Shown here in pieces: positions 33,677 through 45,184 of a stretch of DNA of 64,000 nt. Made by a program: the position numbers and the translations under genes. The DNA is taken from the NCBI GenBank assembly GCA_023053575.1, contig JAKZAP010000015.1:12520142-12584141 (forward strand), read 5' to 3'. This DNA comes from Branchinecta lynchi (Eukaryota; Arthropoda; Branchiopoda; Anostraca; Branchinectidae). Numbering within the stretch: the first letter of the stretch is position 1; the number at the start of each line of letters is the position of its first letter. The notes below the pieces were generated by a model that saw nothing but the letters and a program-made list of their open reading frames with translations, did no database searches and was not told the origin of the DNA.

Positions 33677-33718
33677 TTTTTACGGAGTACCGCAAGGTAC
33701 AATTTTAGGTCCTTCACT
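33677..33718 (+). pseudogene. LINE reverse transcriptase fragment (motif B), left arm
   Basis: The frame reads YGVPQGTILGPSL, the invariant block before the YADD site of non-LTR reverse transcriptases. It is the direct continuation of the fragment at 31,598 once the minisatellite element is removed. Homology to the right arm ends here, which marks the inner edge of the left arm. Confidence 0.65.
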
Positions 33719-34685
33719 GTATCCAACATAGCATTTAACACAAGGATGTGCATCCATGTGTTTAGTCGGCAGCTAGATATTTGTTTATCTATTGCGTGAC
33801 TTTACAACCTTTACCTCGCGTGGAAGAGACAGTCGGCATATAAAGGCTGATCAGATCTACTGCATCTCGGGTAATTCATAACTGTATTTTCCGCGTTTTC
33901 TCACTGTATAGGCCTACACTATTTACGGTCTATTTCCTAACAGCCTCGCCGTCATTGTCAATAACTAAGACAGACTAAAACTACTTTATTTAACTCTTCG
34001 CCACACAGTTTTCTTGCTCTCGCTGGATTTTTTTTTTTGTTCAAGTATAGACGAATTTGTATTTTAGTAAGAATTGGACACTATCTCAACCTGAATCTTC
34101 CATTCCTTTTCACTGTCACTGGTCTATTGTGGCTCAAAAAGAGTGTTTCCGCAGTCTTTTGTGCGGCTCACAAGCGTGTTTCCGCGACCAAAAAGATTTG
34201 TGTGGCTGCCGTTGTGGCTCGAATTCGACAAACAACTGCCGAGGTGATTGTCGATTTTGTGTCTCGAATCTGTCGTGGAATTCAAGTTTAGCAGCAAAAT
34301 AATGTCAAAACAAAAAAATTAACTACTTTCACTAGCTTTTAGACATAAGGATCCTTTTTGTACAGGACGAAAGCCTGAAGATCTGTTTATTGAGATTTTA
34401 CCTGAATTTTATTTTAATTTCCGACAATTGAAATTACCGCCCAAAATAGACGAAACGGCGTTTTCGCGAGTCTCAGCCTGTGGCTCGACTGTGTGGCCCA
34501 CAATTGTGTCGCGGAAAAACGACTTTAGTTTATTTGGAAATCTTACCGAAGGTTTTCTTCTTTGAAGTCTCTTGTGAGGCCGCAAGTCGCGGCTTGTTGT
34601 TACAAGCTTCTGTCCGAAGAAACGTTCATGGTTAAGGAGTGTAAGCGCTTCTTTCCTGAAGGAAATAGCTGGTGAATTCAGACAG
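33719..34685. other. Spacer of the inverted repeat, no gene
   Basis: Open frames at 34,037-34,302 overlap in two frames within a stretch containing repeated GTGGCTC and GTGTTTCCGC words; no motif is seen. The rest is featureless. Confidence 0.3.
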
Positions 34686-34689
34686 AACT

Positions 34690-35380
34690 TTTATTTATTT
34701 ATTTATTTATTATCACCAAAAGTGGTAAGTCATAAAGACTTGTCACTACATACAATGTGAACATAAGGCACTAGTAATACAAATAAATCTATACAATGAA
34801 AGTTAAACTGAATTAAACTTAAGTTGGCAAAAATGGGTCTGCATAAGCACTCGAATAAAATGCTCGAATAAAAATGCCATCCTGCGGGATGGTTTTAAAT
34901 AAGGCAATAAAAACACAAATTACCAGATGGTCGTGCTTGTGAGGGATCTCAGTATAAAGTAAATGTTCACAGAAAGCGTTTAGTGATTATTTGTTGTCAT
35001 TCAACCTCTGATAGTAGGGTTGAGTAGGCCGTATGTAACCAACAAGTAACTCTGGAAACTTCCTTGAGAAAAAGAAGTAGCTTCTACTGTCAGTTAGTGT
35101 CTTCCCAAGTAACAGTTTGTCTTTTTTAGCTGGTCAGCGACATTGATATCCACATCGTACATCAAACTGTGAATGGGAAGCCTGTGAGAAAGCTCCGAAA
35201 CCTGTGAACTTCTTCTAACACAAAGACTGGACTTGTTAGTAAAAGTGTCAAGTGTCAAGCTGGAGAATTCAATGTGTGAGCAGATGTTTATCAGAGCACA
35301 AAGGGCACGGAAGTTTGTTCTTATTTGCTTTACAGAGGCTTTGGAAATCTGAAAATTGTTTAAAGCCATCTATCGTGATA
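34690..35380 (-). repeat. Probable truncated LINE 3' end (minus)
   Basis: On minus, a 91-codon frame (35,369-35,094; SHRLPIHSLMYDVDINVADQ near the C-terminus) is followed by about 350 nt without frames and ends in (AAAT)n at 34,690-34,712. An open frame, a 3' UTR and a tetranucleotide tail form the usual 3' structure of a 5'-truncated LINE. I did not recognise the protein segment, so an alternative is a SINE-like tail next to a chance frame. Confidence 0.35.
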
Positions 35381-35614
35381 AGCGACGCCCGAATTTACCG
35401 GAACTGAGCTTTTATGTGAAGGAGGCTTCATTATCAGTGATTAGTGAATTAGAGAATTTTCATCAATCGGAAATGTTTTGACGAATAGGAAAGCGTTAAG
35501 GAGTTTCATTATTTGTTTCGCTGGTGCTTCCGTGTGGAAAGAGTTATAAAGAATAGAGAACCCTTGAGGGAGCTAAGGTTACTTGTTTCATTAGTGCTTT
35601 TTGACTTGACTATT

Positions 35615-36250
35615 CTTGTTAGGGCACTTGCGGACTTCGACAAATGCTAAATAAATCGATGATGTCTGTCGGTCTGTCTCCATCCGTCATCCGATCATGT
35701 TTGGGGGGGGGGGGTAAGGTCTGCCACATGGGTAAAAAACATACGGATAGAAGATAGGGATGAAACTTGTATGGCCTAGATGATCGATTTTTGGGTCACG
35801 GCCGGATCCGAGTTTGGTGGGGGTGTAGTCTAAGAGGGATACAATAAGGGCTCCTATTTGAATAAAATTTGGTGAGTGGTAGAAGCAAATTCTCTAGATG
35901 TGACAGTCACTTGTCTAAACTGTCTCCGACCACGTGGGGAAGTTGGAGGGGGAGTCCCGAAAATTTGTTAAACACGTTGGGATGGAACTTGGAGATTATA
36001 GTGGTCATATGGACTAGGTATGTTATTCCGATGTTCAGACTATGTCTGAACTCGATGGGAGGACTTGCAGACCGGAAGTGTTCTGATTTCAGTAAAACTT
36101 GATGGGTGGGAAGAGCAAATGCCCTGGATCTGATGTCTGGATGTCCGATTCGCTCAGTTGAAAGGGGGCTTATTTGACGCGTAAGGATCAAACCAGATGA
36201 GCTTTCTGTGATTCTAACATAGCAACGTCCGTGTCATGCCAGATCGTAGC
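35615..36250 (+). repeat. Degenerate family-B minisatellite element
   Basis: It starts GGGCACTTGCGGACTTCGAC and GTCGGTCTGTCTCC, then has units with GGGATGAAACTTG, CCGGATCCGAG, G-tracts and GTTGGAGGGGGAGTCCCGAA. The word order matches family B at 31,805 but with weaker unit identity, so it is an older or diverged copy. The 3' hairpin was not identified. Confidence 0.4.
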
Positions 36251-36647
36251 CCCTGTTTCTTCAGCGAGGCTTATTGACTAGTTCGAGGTAGGCCCAGTTT
36301 AAATTTTGTACCGTGTTTGATATTAAAAGCTTATCCGAAACTATATGTTTATATGATAGGAAACTCGTGAAAGCACTAGGCTGCATTTTTTTTTACTCGG
36401 CTACTCGACGAGAGGACTTTTAAGCGTAGAAAAGGTATTCGAGTGCCAAATAAGCTGCTATATAGTTGTCTCGCAGTTCTTCGAGCATTTCTCTGTGGAT
36501 TCAAGGATTTTCAGTTGGGTTCTCGCCGTCTGTAAGCTCTTGTACTGAATTTAAAGTGCCACTGGTACTAAGAATGATCAAGGTAAAACTTTTGTTTGTG
36601 AAGACTTTACGTTATCGGCGTTTACACATACAACAAGACCATTGGTT
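36251..36647. other. Intergenic, nothing clear
   Basis: No gene or repeat is supported. A 100-codon frame at 36,466 runs into the family-A element and has no motif. Confidence 0.3.
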
Positions 36648-37840
36648 TCGATGGGACCCGAACGGGGAATATTTGTTCATCTTTCTAGGACAGACAATCG
36701 AGTGTTGCAGAGGTTCGTTCTTTACCAGCCCCCAGACAGATCTCGCAATCTTCGTAATAGACCATTAATCAGATCCACAACACTAAAAAGTTTCTCGGAA
36801 TAAGGATGCAGTTTTTTTTACTAGGATTAATCTTATCTCTTTTGGGAATTAATCCGAATTAGGGATAATCTTATCTCAATAAAGATAAGGTTAATCCCAG
36901 TAGCAAACACTGCAAGATTCTTTTTGACAGTGAAGGTAAGGCTTTTTAGCGAAAAGAATATAAAAAATCAGGTTCATTCTTAAACATTCAAGATCCCGAC
37001 TTGACTATCAACCTGAGGAGAGAAGAAATAGTATTTCTCGGTAAACTGTGTCTTTTTTGGTTTGACTGGAATCCAGTAAAACTATCTGTCCAGTGAGAAA
37101 GTGAAGTTCATGTATGGATTCATTATGTCTTCTTACCTCCTATGCCGAACCTCAATTCAAATCAGAAAAAAAGAAATCCACAAACTTTCGCTTGTTCCCG
37201 GATTCAAGACGAACTATTTTTCTGGTGAGAAAAAGAAGTTCAGTTGAGGATTCAGCGTGTCTCTTTTAAGCTTCTAAAATTCCGACCTTTCTTCATTATT
37301 TCGTTCCGTGCCTACGACTTTTTAACGCTTTTTCGGCCGTGCCGAATTTTGCCCGTCACACAACGTGAAGCTTGCCGGAATCTTCAACGTCCAATCAGAA
37401 TCTGTCACACATAATGATATGGGAATCTTCTGTTTTTTACTTCTTTTGTTTGCTAGTTTTCCCACTTAACCACGGTACGTTCAGTTTTCAAATGTTTTGC
37501 GCCCAACCACCGCGTCGGTGAGCAGGAGTGCTGGATAGAGTCGACAAGCGCTATCAAGAAAATCGCTTATTTTTGGTGGAAAGTAATTGTATTTTCGGGA
37601 AACACTTTTCCTGACCTATTCCACAATGGGAATATCATTTCTAGTAAGACTTGTGCTTTAATGGCGAAACCCCTCCGCCACCCCAAAATATATGGTTCCG
37701 GGCCCATCTGTGAACTTAGACTGTACGTTTGACCCTACGAATACTCACACCAAGTTTGAACAAAATCTCTCAATCTCTTCAAGAGTTATCGTCGTGATAG
37801 ACGGGCAACTTTTAAAAGTCATAGGTCACTTAATTTAACG
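36648..37840 (+). repeat. Degenerate family-A minisatellite element
   Basis: It starts TTTCGATGGGACCCG. Units include TTTGACTGGAATCCAG-AAAACTA-CTGTCCAG and GATTCATTATGTCTTCTTACC. The 3' module has CACACCAAGTTTGAACAAAA, GAGTTATCG and AGACGGGCAACTTTTAAAAG. The C-terminal hairpin is lost. It corresponds to the better copy at 40,421-41,879. Confidence 0.4.
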
Positions 37841-38456
37841 AAGTGAGGGAAACCTCTGGAACTCGCACTCTGAAAATTGGGGGAAGGGGGGATAGCCTAA
37901 TTTATCGGTTAGGAACATAGATTCTCTAATCGGTCTTGTTGGCTTGCGATCTGTCTGCTCACATACTGGACGACTTTTTAGCGCGAGACTCTTTCATGAC
38001 AGGTTCGTGTTCTCGCCTCGACCAAAGAGGCTGATGGTTACATTTTAGCAATGAAAGTCTTTCATCAATAAACTAAAGGAGCTATGATTTTTGGTCATGT
38101 AAGCTATCCTAGACCTCCAATAGATATTTTTTTCAGTTTTAGGCTTCGCCCCCCCCCCCCCCCCACACCCTTCGTGGAACACGTTTTGTGATTTCGGCGT
38201 AAAAAAGTCGCTAGATGGCTCTTCAAGGCGTACTCAGATACCAAGAACTGTCAAACTGAAACAGGAAAGCCATACAAAATGGTGTTTATGTGACTGCCAT
38301 TGTACTGTTTGTAAGGTTAGATACCAGCCAGTTTCAAGGCTTACTTGCTGAAGGAAATCAGTTTATTTCGAATCGTTAGCGCCACCTATATTCATTTCTT
38401 TCATGTCAAAGACTAACCTACAGATGGCGCTGATTTGTCTCGCTCACTTCAGCCCA
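37841..38456. other. Intergenic, C-tract at 38,150
   Basis: No gene is found. AGCGCCACCTAT (about 38,380) and CAGATGGCGCTGA (about 38,422) form an inverted pair 40 nt apart; a similar inverted pair is in hnRNP intron 1 (about 55,133 and 55,171). Confidence 0.3.
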
Positions 38457-38803
38457 GGCCTCACCTTTCAGATGTCCCAGGCTTCCGCATAGTGAATTTT
38501 CATGAAATGATGACAGCTGATTTTGTTATTCTTTAACCTTTCCTAGATTCCCCTTCCCAGTTCAAACATCTCCTACAAATTACATCCCAGCCCAACTGTC
38601 AATCACTTTCCCGTTTCTTCCTACATCTGCATATTTGTTGTCTCTCGAACCGGTTGCCTCTCTGGTACCTTCCAGACATCCGGAATCTGGGGTGTCGAAC
38701 ACCCCGGACTTCCAGACGTTTTTGACCTGGCTTCACCTTTCAGATCCGTCTTGACGAACGGCTTTCTGGTATCCGGAAGAAAAATCTGGAAGATGAAGCC
38801 TAG
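38457..38803. mobile_element. Possible 347-bp MITE with GGCTTCA ends
   Basis: The left GGCCTCACCTTTCAGAT and the inverse of the right end, GGCTTCATCTTCCAGAT, agree at 14 of 17 bases. Inside, GGCTTCACCTTTCAGATCCG recurs at 38,731 and a perfect palindrome GGGGTGTCGAACACCCC lies at about 38,690. No clear TSD was found, so the call is tentative. Confidence 0.3.
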
Positions 38804-38988
38804 ACTTTTAGCAAACTTGACATTTGCTGATACTGAGAAAAAAAGGGTGAAGTCGGTTTCTTCCCTTTTATTGTGGGTTTTTCCACAATTTTTATCCTCA
38901 GTCCTTCGTCAGTAGGACCTGTCGCCATGCGATACGTTTTCTCTCCTGCTAGCAGTTCAAACGCAGATTCGCACAGCAAACTTACTAA

Positions 38989-39294
38989 GAGCGTGTTCCA
39001 TCCTACTTACCGTAGTTACTACGCATGACGTCACGAATTCTGGCTTTTTGCCGTCAAGGCTGGAACGATTTTTTTTATTTTCCAGCAGGATCTCACGCCA
39101 GGGGCGAATCCGACCAATCACGTTCCAGAGATGCGTAGTTACTACGCTTACCACGCTCCCGAGCATGGTAAGCAAATAGTAACTATTAGTTACTATTCCG
39201 ACAAGGTTGGAACGGTCAGCGTAGTAACTTTTCGTGAGGATGGAACGGAAATAGTAACTAATAGTAACTATTGTTACAAGGGTGGAACACGCTC
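38989..39294. mobile_element. GAGCGTG MITE, 3-bp TSD (TAA)
   Basis: GAGCGTGTTCCATCCT at the left and AGGGTGGAACACGCTC at the right, with TAA at 38,986-38,988 and 39,295-39,297. The interior is inverted relative to 4757-5055 (the CGTAGTTACTACGC end first). Its TSD matches the TWA preference of PIF/Harbinger elements. It lies in the spacer of the inverted repeat. Confidence 0.82.
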
Positions 39295-39297
39295 TAA

Positions 39298-40420
39298 GCA
39301 TCAGTTTCAGGAAGCCGAACTACGAAAGAGAGACTCGCAGGAATAACTTTTATTGTACATAATCTTGACTTGAAAATTGCTCTGGAGAATCAGAACCTGA
39401 AAACACAGGGATGCACGTTTCCGGTTGGGAGTGTTAATCAATAACATACAGCAACACCGCTCAACGTGCACTATCAGTAGGGGACAATTATTAGTATGAA
39501 TATACTGCAGGACAGAACACTTTCACCTCTAAGGATCACAAAGGTATCAGAGAGAGTAGATGACGCAGATAGTAAGAATTTGGTGGCTCTCCTTTGGATC
39601 TGGTCATGGCTCCAATATCGTAATTGTAGTAAGTTCTGACTGTACAGCTTGGCCATATAAATAGTCGGACGAAGCAGCGGCTTGAATATCAGCAGGAACA
39701 AACCCTCTTGCTTGAATGTAAAGTTTCTTTGATCATATGCCTGCCAAGGATTTTCAAACGCAACAATGCCTCACTAATCATGTCAAAATTGTTCCATAAT
39801 CACACGACAACGGTAGACCGTGGCGACTTGACGGCTGATTTTGTCAATGCTCTACCAATATTCGGAGGAAAAACGGCTACTTTGAAAACTAGGCAGCGAC
39901 CGTTTTCAGTCCTACGTCCGTGGAATCCAGAAGAAGCAAGGCACTGAACACAGTTTACAAATTGCAGATTCTGTCCTGGAAGCTGATTAATTCTCTTGTA
40001 TCACGCTTGTCCACCTGAAAAAGAAGGAGGGTTAGTTTAAATATTCTCTCAAATGAGCATCACAACCTTACCGGGCGAGAGGAGTGATAAGTTATGCATT
40101 CCCCAATAACGAACCGCTGGATCTTACTGGGAGACTTAGCATTTCGGATTTGTCAACTGTGTAACAGGTCTTGCCGGTCGATCCAGTAGAACTATAATGG
40201 TGACAAGACTCGGGGTAGTGGCCTAGAAAAGAGCGAACCGCGACAGACGTAAGAGTTAGTGAAATACCGCAGGGTGGGTATGAACTACGGTAAGAAAGGG
40301 GATCCACGACTCGGCTTTCTTTTACCTACAAGTTAAACGAAGACGGAAAATAATAGCTGTATAAATAAAGTTGTGGAGGTCTGAATCAGCATGACAGTAA
40401 ACTAAACAAGACCAAAGGTG
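39298..40420. other. Spacer, no gene
   Basis: Both strands have 60-80-codon frames but none has motifs or splice support. No repeat family was identified. Confidence 0.3.
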
Positions 40421-41879
40421 TCGATGGGATCCCAAAAATCTAATATTTGATTCAGACAATCGAGTCTTGTCTTCGCCAGATCCAGTCTTGGACAGGCTAA
40501 TCATCAGAGAAAACCAAGTTCAGATATACCTCTATAAGCCATATCTATTTTGACGATACTGACCGAGACTTCCTGCCGATTTCCGAGCGAACTACTAGTC
40601 CAGCAAAACAAAAAAATACAGAAACAAAACCAGCGTATCTCCTTATCCCTATAAAGAACATCTAATCAACTTTGAATAAAAGTTTGACTGAAAAAAAAAT
40701 CCGGTTACAGCCGGATTCCGGAATAATTGTATGTCCGGGTAAAAAACCATTGTCATATACCGACTCAGCGTCTCTTCTTACCCCTAAATATATCATCTAA
40801 TCAGCTTCAGATAAAGCTTTTACTTTTAACAAATTTTCCAGTTTTGGCCGGATTCCGGGCGAACTAGTTCTCCAGCGAGAAAATGATTTTAACCATCGTG
40901 TTCGGCATGTCTTTTTACCCATAAATAAAACATTTAATCAACTTCAAATTAAACTTTTACTTTTAACCAACTTTCCGGTATTCGCCGGATTCCGGGCGAA
41001 CTACATGTCCGGGTAGAAAATTGTTTTCACATAAGTGTTCAGCATGTCTTCTTGCCCTAAACCGAACATCTAATCAACTCGAAATAAAACTTAGAATTTT
41101 AACAAACTTTCCGGTTTCGGCCGGATTTCTGGCGAACTACTTGTCCGTCGAGAAAATGGTTTTCACCATCGTCTTCAGCATGTCTTCCTACCCCTAAATC
41201 GAATCAACTTCAAATAAAACTTTTACTTTTAACAAACTTTCCGGTTTTGGCCGGATTCCGGACGAACTACTTGTCCGATAACAAAATGGTTTTCACCATC
41301 GTCTTCAGCATGTCTTCCTATCCCTAAATCGAACATCTAATCAACTTCAAATAAAACTTTTACTTTTAACAAACTTTCCGGTTTTGGCCGGATTCCGGAC
41401 GAACTACTCGTCCGATGACAAAATGGTTTTTACCATCGCCTTCAGCATGTCTTCCTACCCCTAAATCGAACATCTAATCAACTTCAAATAAAACTTTTAC
41501 TTTTAACAAACTTTCCGGTTTTGGCCGGATTCCGGACGAACTACTCGTCCGATGACAAAATGTTTTTGTCATCGGATTTTCACAAGATTTTCACCATCGT
41601 GCCCAGCATGTCTTCTTACCCCATAATCGACTATCACATTAGCTGTTTCAAAATATTTAGTTTGCCCCTTAATTTGAACCCCCTCCCCCACCCCTAAATG
41701 TCGGGCTACAAAGCCCATCTACGAACTCGACTGGTCCGACGACCCAACGAATCCTCACACCAAGTTTCATCAAAATATCTCATTCCCTTCGAGAGTTATC
41801 GTGATTACAGACGGACAGACGGACAACTTTTGCGATGTCATAGGTATCCCTCCACTTACGTTTTGGGATCCCAAAAACG
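40421..41879 (+). mobile_element. Minisatellite-bearing element, family A (best copy)
   Basis: It starts TCGATGGGATCCCAAAAA and ends CGTTTTGGGATCCCAAAAAC, so GGGATCCCAAAA stands near the 5' end and as a 3' palindrome. The core has about eight units of 137 bp (phase points 40,972, 41,108, 41,238, 41,375 and 41,512) reading GGCCGGATTCCGG-CGAACTACT-GTCCG, then TTTTCACCATCGTCTTCAGC, ATGTCTTCCTACCCCTAAAT and CTTTTACTTTTAACAAAC. The 3' module has CACACCAAGTTTCATCAAAA, GAGTTATCG and GACGGACAGACGGACAAC. It is not coding. The layout resembles family B. Confidence 0.6.
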
Positions 41880-42328
41880 TAAACGTAAACTAAAAAACGT
41901 ACCCCTTTCTGGGACGACCCAATCACAGAGAATATAGAGGCTTTTCCACATTTCGAGCAACGCTTCATAAGCATCCCTCATCATACAAGGCGGCTTGACC
42001 AATGAAAGATAAGTTAGCTACCTTGTGTCATGTTTAATCTCAACTTATCGGGGACCGTCATACGTTATATTATAGCTTGCTATTTGGATAGGCTAGGTTT
42101 GCTATTATAGTTAGTTAAGCAAACATCATGAGCATAAGGCACTAATTTAGATAGTAGTAAAAAATTTATGATGATTTTAAAGGAAACGTCGTACTTATGA
42201 TAGCAATTCATTCTACTTCAGTAGTATTTCCATCCATTCTCATTCCCGAGATTCTTCACTTCGTAAGTGTATCTATCTCCTTTGTTGGCAATACAGTGAT
42301 TATTACGCTTGCTATGCTTGTTTTCTTT
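41880..42328. other. Spacer, no gene
   Basis: A/T-rich, without recognisable genes or repeats. Confidence 0.3.
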
Positions 42329-42642
42329 GAGCGTGTTCCACGCTTCTAATAATAGTAACTATTAGTTACTCTTTTCGTTCTAACCTCGTGAAAAGTTACT
42401 ACGCTGACCGTTCCAACTTTCTCGAAATAGTAACTGATTGTAACTATTTGCTTACCACGCTTGGGGGCGTAGCCTGCGTAGTACACGTGGTAACTGCGAA
42501 TATCTGTCACCTGATTTGCCTGATTAGCCAGTCTCATGATATTTTGCCGAAAATATAAAAATACGTTTCAGCCTTGACGCCAAAAAGCCAAAATTCGTGA
42601 CGTCATGCGTAGTAACTAAAATAAGTGGTCTGGAACACGCTC
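42329..42642. mobile_element. GAGCGTG MITE, 3-bp TSD (TTT)
   Basis: GAGCGTGTTCCACGC at the left and GGAACACGCTC at the right, flanked by TTT on both sides (42,326-42,328 and 42,643-42,645). The interior is the family sequence (TAGTAACTATTAGTTACTCT, GCTGACCGTTCCAAC, GTGACGTCATGCGTAGTAAC) in the same orientation as 4757-5055. Confidence 0.82.
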
Positions 42643-42898
42643 TTTATGTGACGTATCATGCTCCCGTTCATTGTTTCCGAGGAGCATAATCATCCGGAGA
42701 CCTGCTGTGCAAATTTTACCAAGGTTGTCATACCTGGCAACGATCATGGAAAGCGGCTGAAAAAAAAAAGACTGGAAAAAAAGAAGGAACAATGTTTGCT
42801 CATGGCAAGAATGCCAACTGTGGTACAAGAGAACTGATTCCAAAATGCCATATGGCAAAAGTCTTGGAAAGGCCAGACAAAACAAAAGAAAAATTGAA

Positions 42899-43310
42899 TT
42901 AGTTTGTCGGTAGGAGCCCCATATCGGGATAGAAGCTTACCCGATCGAAGGCACATGTTACAGAACTTTCAATGTTTCTCCGACAAATCTCAACAAGCGA
43001 GAGATCATCCGCGTAATTCCACAGGTCGGAAAATGAACTCCTTGCCAGGAGGAGAAACAGTGAAGGACCTAAAATTGTACCTTGCGGTACTCCGTAAAAA
43101 AACCCGGGAGACATTCGGAATAGATTGATTTATATTTAGCAGTTGCGTCCTATCTGATATAGCCTAACACTAGCGACGATTCTTACTAAAAATATTCTAC
43201 ATTACATTTTGTAAATGGCTAGTCCAAAAGGTTGGCATGCTTGACTAAATTGAAAGCCTTTTTAAGATCAATAGCAATATGATTTATCCGATCGACATGG
43301 ACTTTAGTTG
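42899..43310 (-). pseudogene. LINE reverse transcriptase fragment, right arm
   Basis: On minus, motif A (IAIDLKKAFNLVKHANLL) at about 43,200-43,310 is followed, after stops and a frameshift, by GVPQGTILGPSLFLLL (motif B) and WNYADDLSLVEI, the YADD catalytic motif C of non-LTR reverse transcriptases. The stretch between B and C is shorter than usual and nothing of the thumb or endonuclease is recognisable. Motif C lies beyond the inner edge of arm homology (about 43,060), so the right side keeps more of the LINE than the left. Confidence 0.8.
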
Positions 43311-45184
43311 CATGCAAACTAGGCTACTGTAAAGATGTATGGGTTCTTACCATTTTCGGTGTAATGAATCCAAGCCAGTGTGATTGTGCAGCTTGTTGTT
43401 TTGAACTATGGAGACAAAATGACTGAGATTGCTTCCTGTAAAGAGAGAACATGATTAGTTATTTACTGAACTAGGGAAATAGGTCCATTCATTCAGAATA
43501 TAGCCTAGTCTACCACAACCTCTTGATTTTGGGTTAACGTATGCCAAAAGCTCATTCTATCCAGCATTTAGCATACCATATGCCTATCGCTGGATACCCT
43601 GACTCAGCAAAACACTCATCGTCCAGTGAAGTTTAGAAATCACCCAGTCAGAATTCGTATCAATCTATAGTGGAGTAGGTTAGATTTCCGGTACCTACAA
43701 TGACTGGTGTTTGGCATTGGGTAACAAGCGTTTGACATAGCATCGAAAGAAAGATTTTCCTACGCAGTTCAGATGGGAGGGTAATATCAAGATCCGGAAT
43801 CACTGTAAATAACGGGAAGACAACAATGCTACCGAAAACAAATTTAACACTTTATCCGAAAAGAAGTCCAGAATGCTAACCGTAAGCTGCTAAAAGGAAC
43901 AAGTAAGGGGATGCACCCAAACAAATGATAAGAATCGGAAATCTAGCAGGAGCTGGATAGGGCAGTAGAGATAACAAGTAAGTAACCATTCAGAAGCTAA
44001 TGAAGATGAGAACTACTCTACCCGAGTCTCTACCCATCGCTGTTCACATTTTCACACCACCGTTCAAATTTCCACAAGAGGAACTACGGTATATCAGAGA
44101 CTCACCAAAACATTTACAAGTTCAAAGTTCTCGAGTTCTCTGTCAGCGTTATCCGGCGTAAACGACGGGGACAGCTCTTCGAAGACAAACTCGGTGTTCG
44201 GGAGTACTCCTCGTTCGCTCTCGAAGAACAATCTGGAACAAGACCTGAATATCACTGCATGCTACTAGTTAGTTTGGTCATTAGATCTGTGCTCCAATAT
44301 ATCTCATACTTGTTTTTGTTTTTTTCTTACCGGCTCTCAATCTCAAAAGAAGACAAAAAAAAACAAAACGAAATTTTTATTATGACAAAAGAGGAAGATG
44401 AATTATTGCATGGATATTTGGATTTAAGGCATGCTTGAGCCTTATGAGAAAGATTATGGCTAAGTATTTAAGTAAAGTCCGGTACCTGTCCAGAATCAAT
44501 AAGTAAAATATCGCTGAGATAAACTGAAAACAAGTCTGGTCATCACTGTTAGTTCAGGCAAGGCAGTGGACGTAACAAATGCATCTCTTCCCATGTGAAA
44601 TGAACCAAAATTTTCATCAACTTCCAAAATTTCAGTAGCTTTCTGCATATCGTAGGGTTCAGCGTTCAGTATCGTACTGAACCATGTACCAGATTTTATA
44701 AGTGAAATCAGGACACTGATTTAACCATCAGCAATCCAACCAGAATTTGTATTACTGGAAACACTCAAATACAACCCTATCCCGAAACATCAGAGAAGAA
44801 CAAACAACTCTTAAGTTGTCTCTGTAAAGCGCAATTGCAGTACAAACAAGCCCTACTGTCTGGCAATGTTAAACTCCCTTGTGGAGCTGCCAGATAACAG
44901 AAAATGTTTGCAACAGAGCACAATCAGAATTTTTCATTGTTGATTGCAAATTACGTTTTGGTAGCTATGCGTTGAGATTACAATTACCTACACTGGGGTT
45001 AACAAATCTGTGCATTGGCATGCTCCTGGCATCGATAATACTTTAAATCTATCCTCTAAACCATTAAAAAAGTTAGAACTTCCAAGACAAGAATATCACA
45101 TAGCTCACCAAATCTCCTTATGTCCTCTCATCATGCAACAAGTCGGATTCTTCCCACAATTCTCTTTTTTTGTATTTATTTACT

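Larger units (their letters stand above)
19713..33718 (+). repeat. Left arm of a giant inverted repeat
   Basis: Starting at AACATGTTATCGAAAAAAGA and ending near GGTCCTTCACTGT, this arm matches the reverse complement of 43,060-50,899 in order, with many substitutions and indels. The match is interrupted by two left-specific insertions: the hAT-like copy 2 (19,745-24,870) and a minisatellite element (31,805-33,676). The left arm also lacks about 0.97 kb present at 48.8-49.77 kb and has about 0.4 kb extra in the LTR-like block (29,215-29,635). Such independent changes argue against an assembly mirror artefact. Confidence 0.85.

Noticed and set aside
33719..43059. Spacer of the inverted repeat as a single giant transposon body
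   Set aside because: It contains unrelated elements (family A and B repeats, GAGCG MITEs, LINE tail) and the outer arm ends are not TIRs with a TSD.
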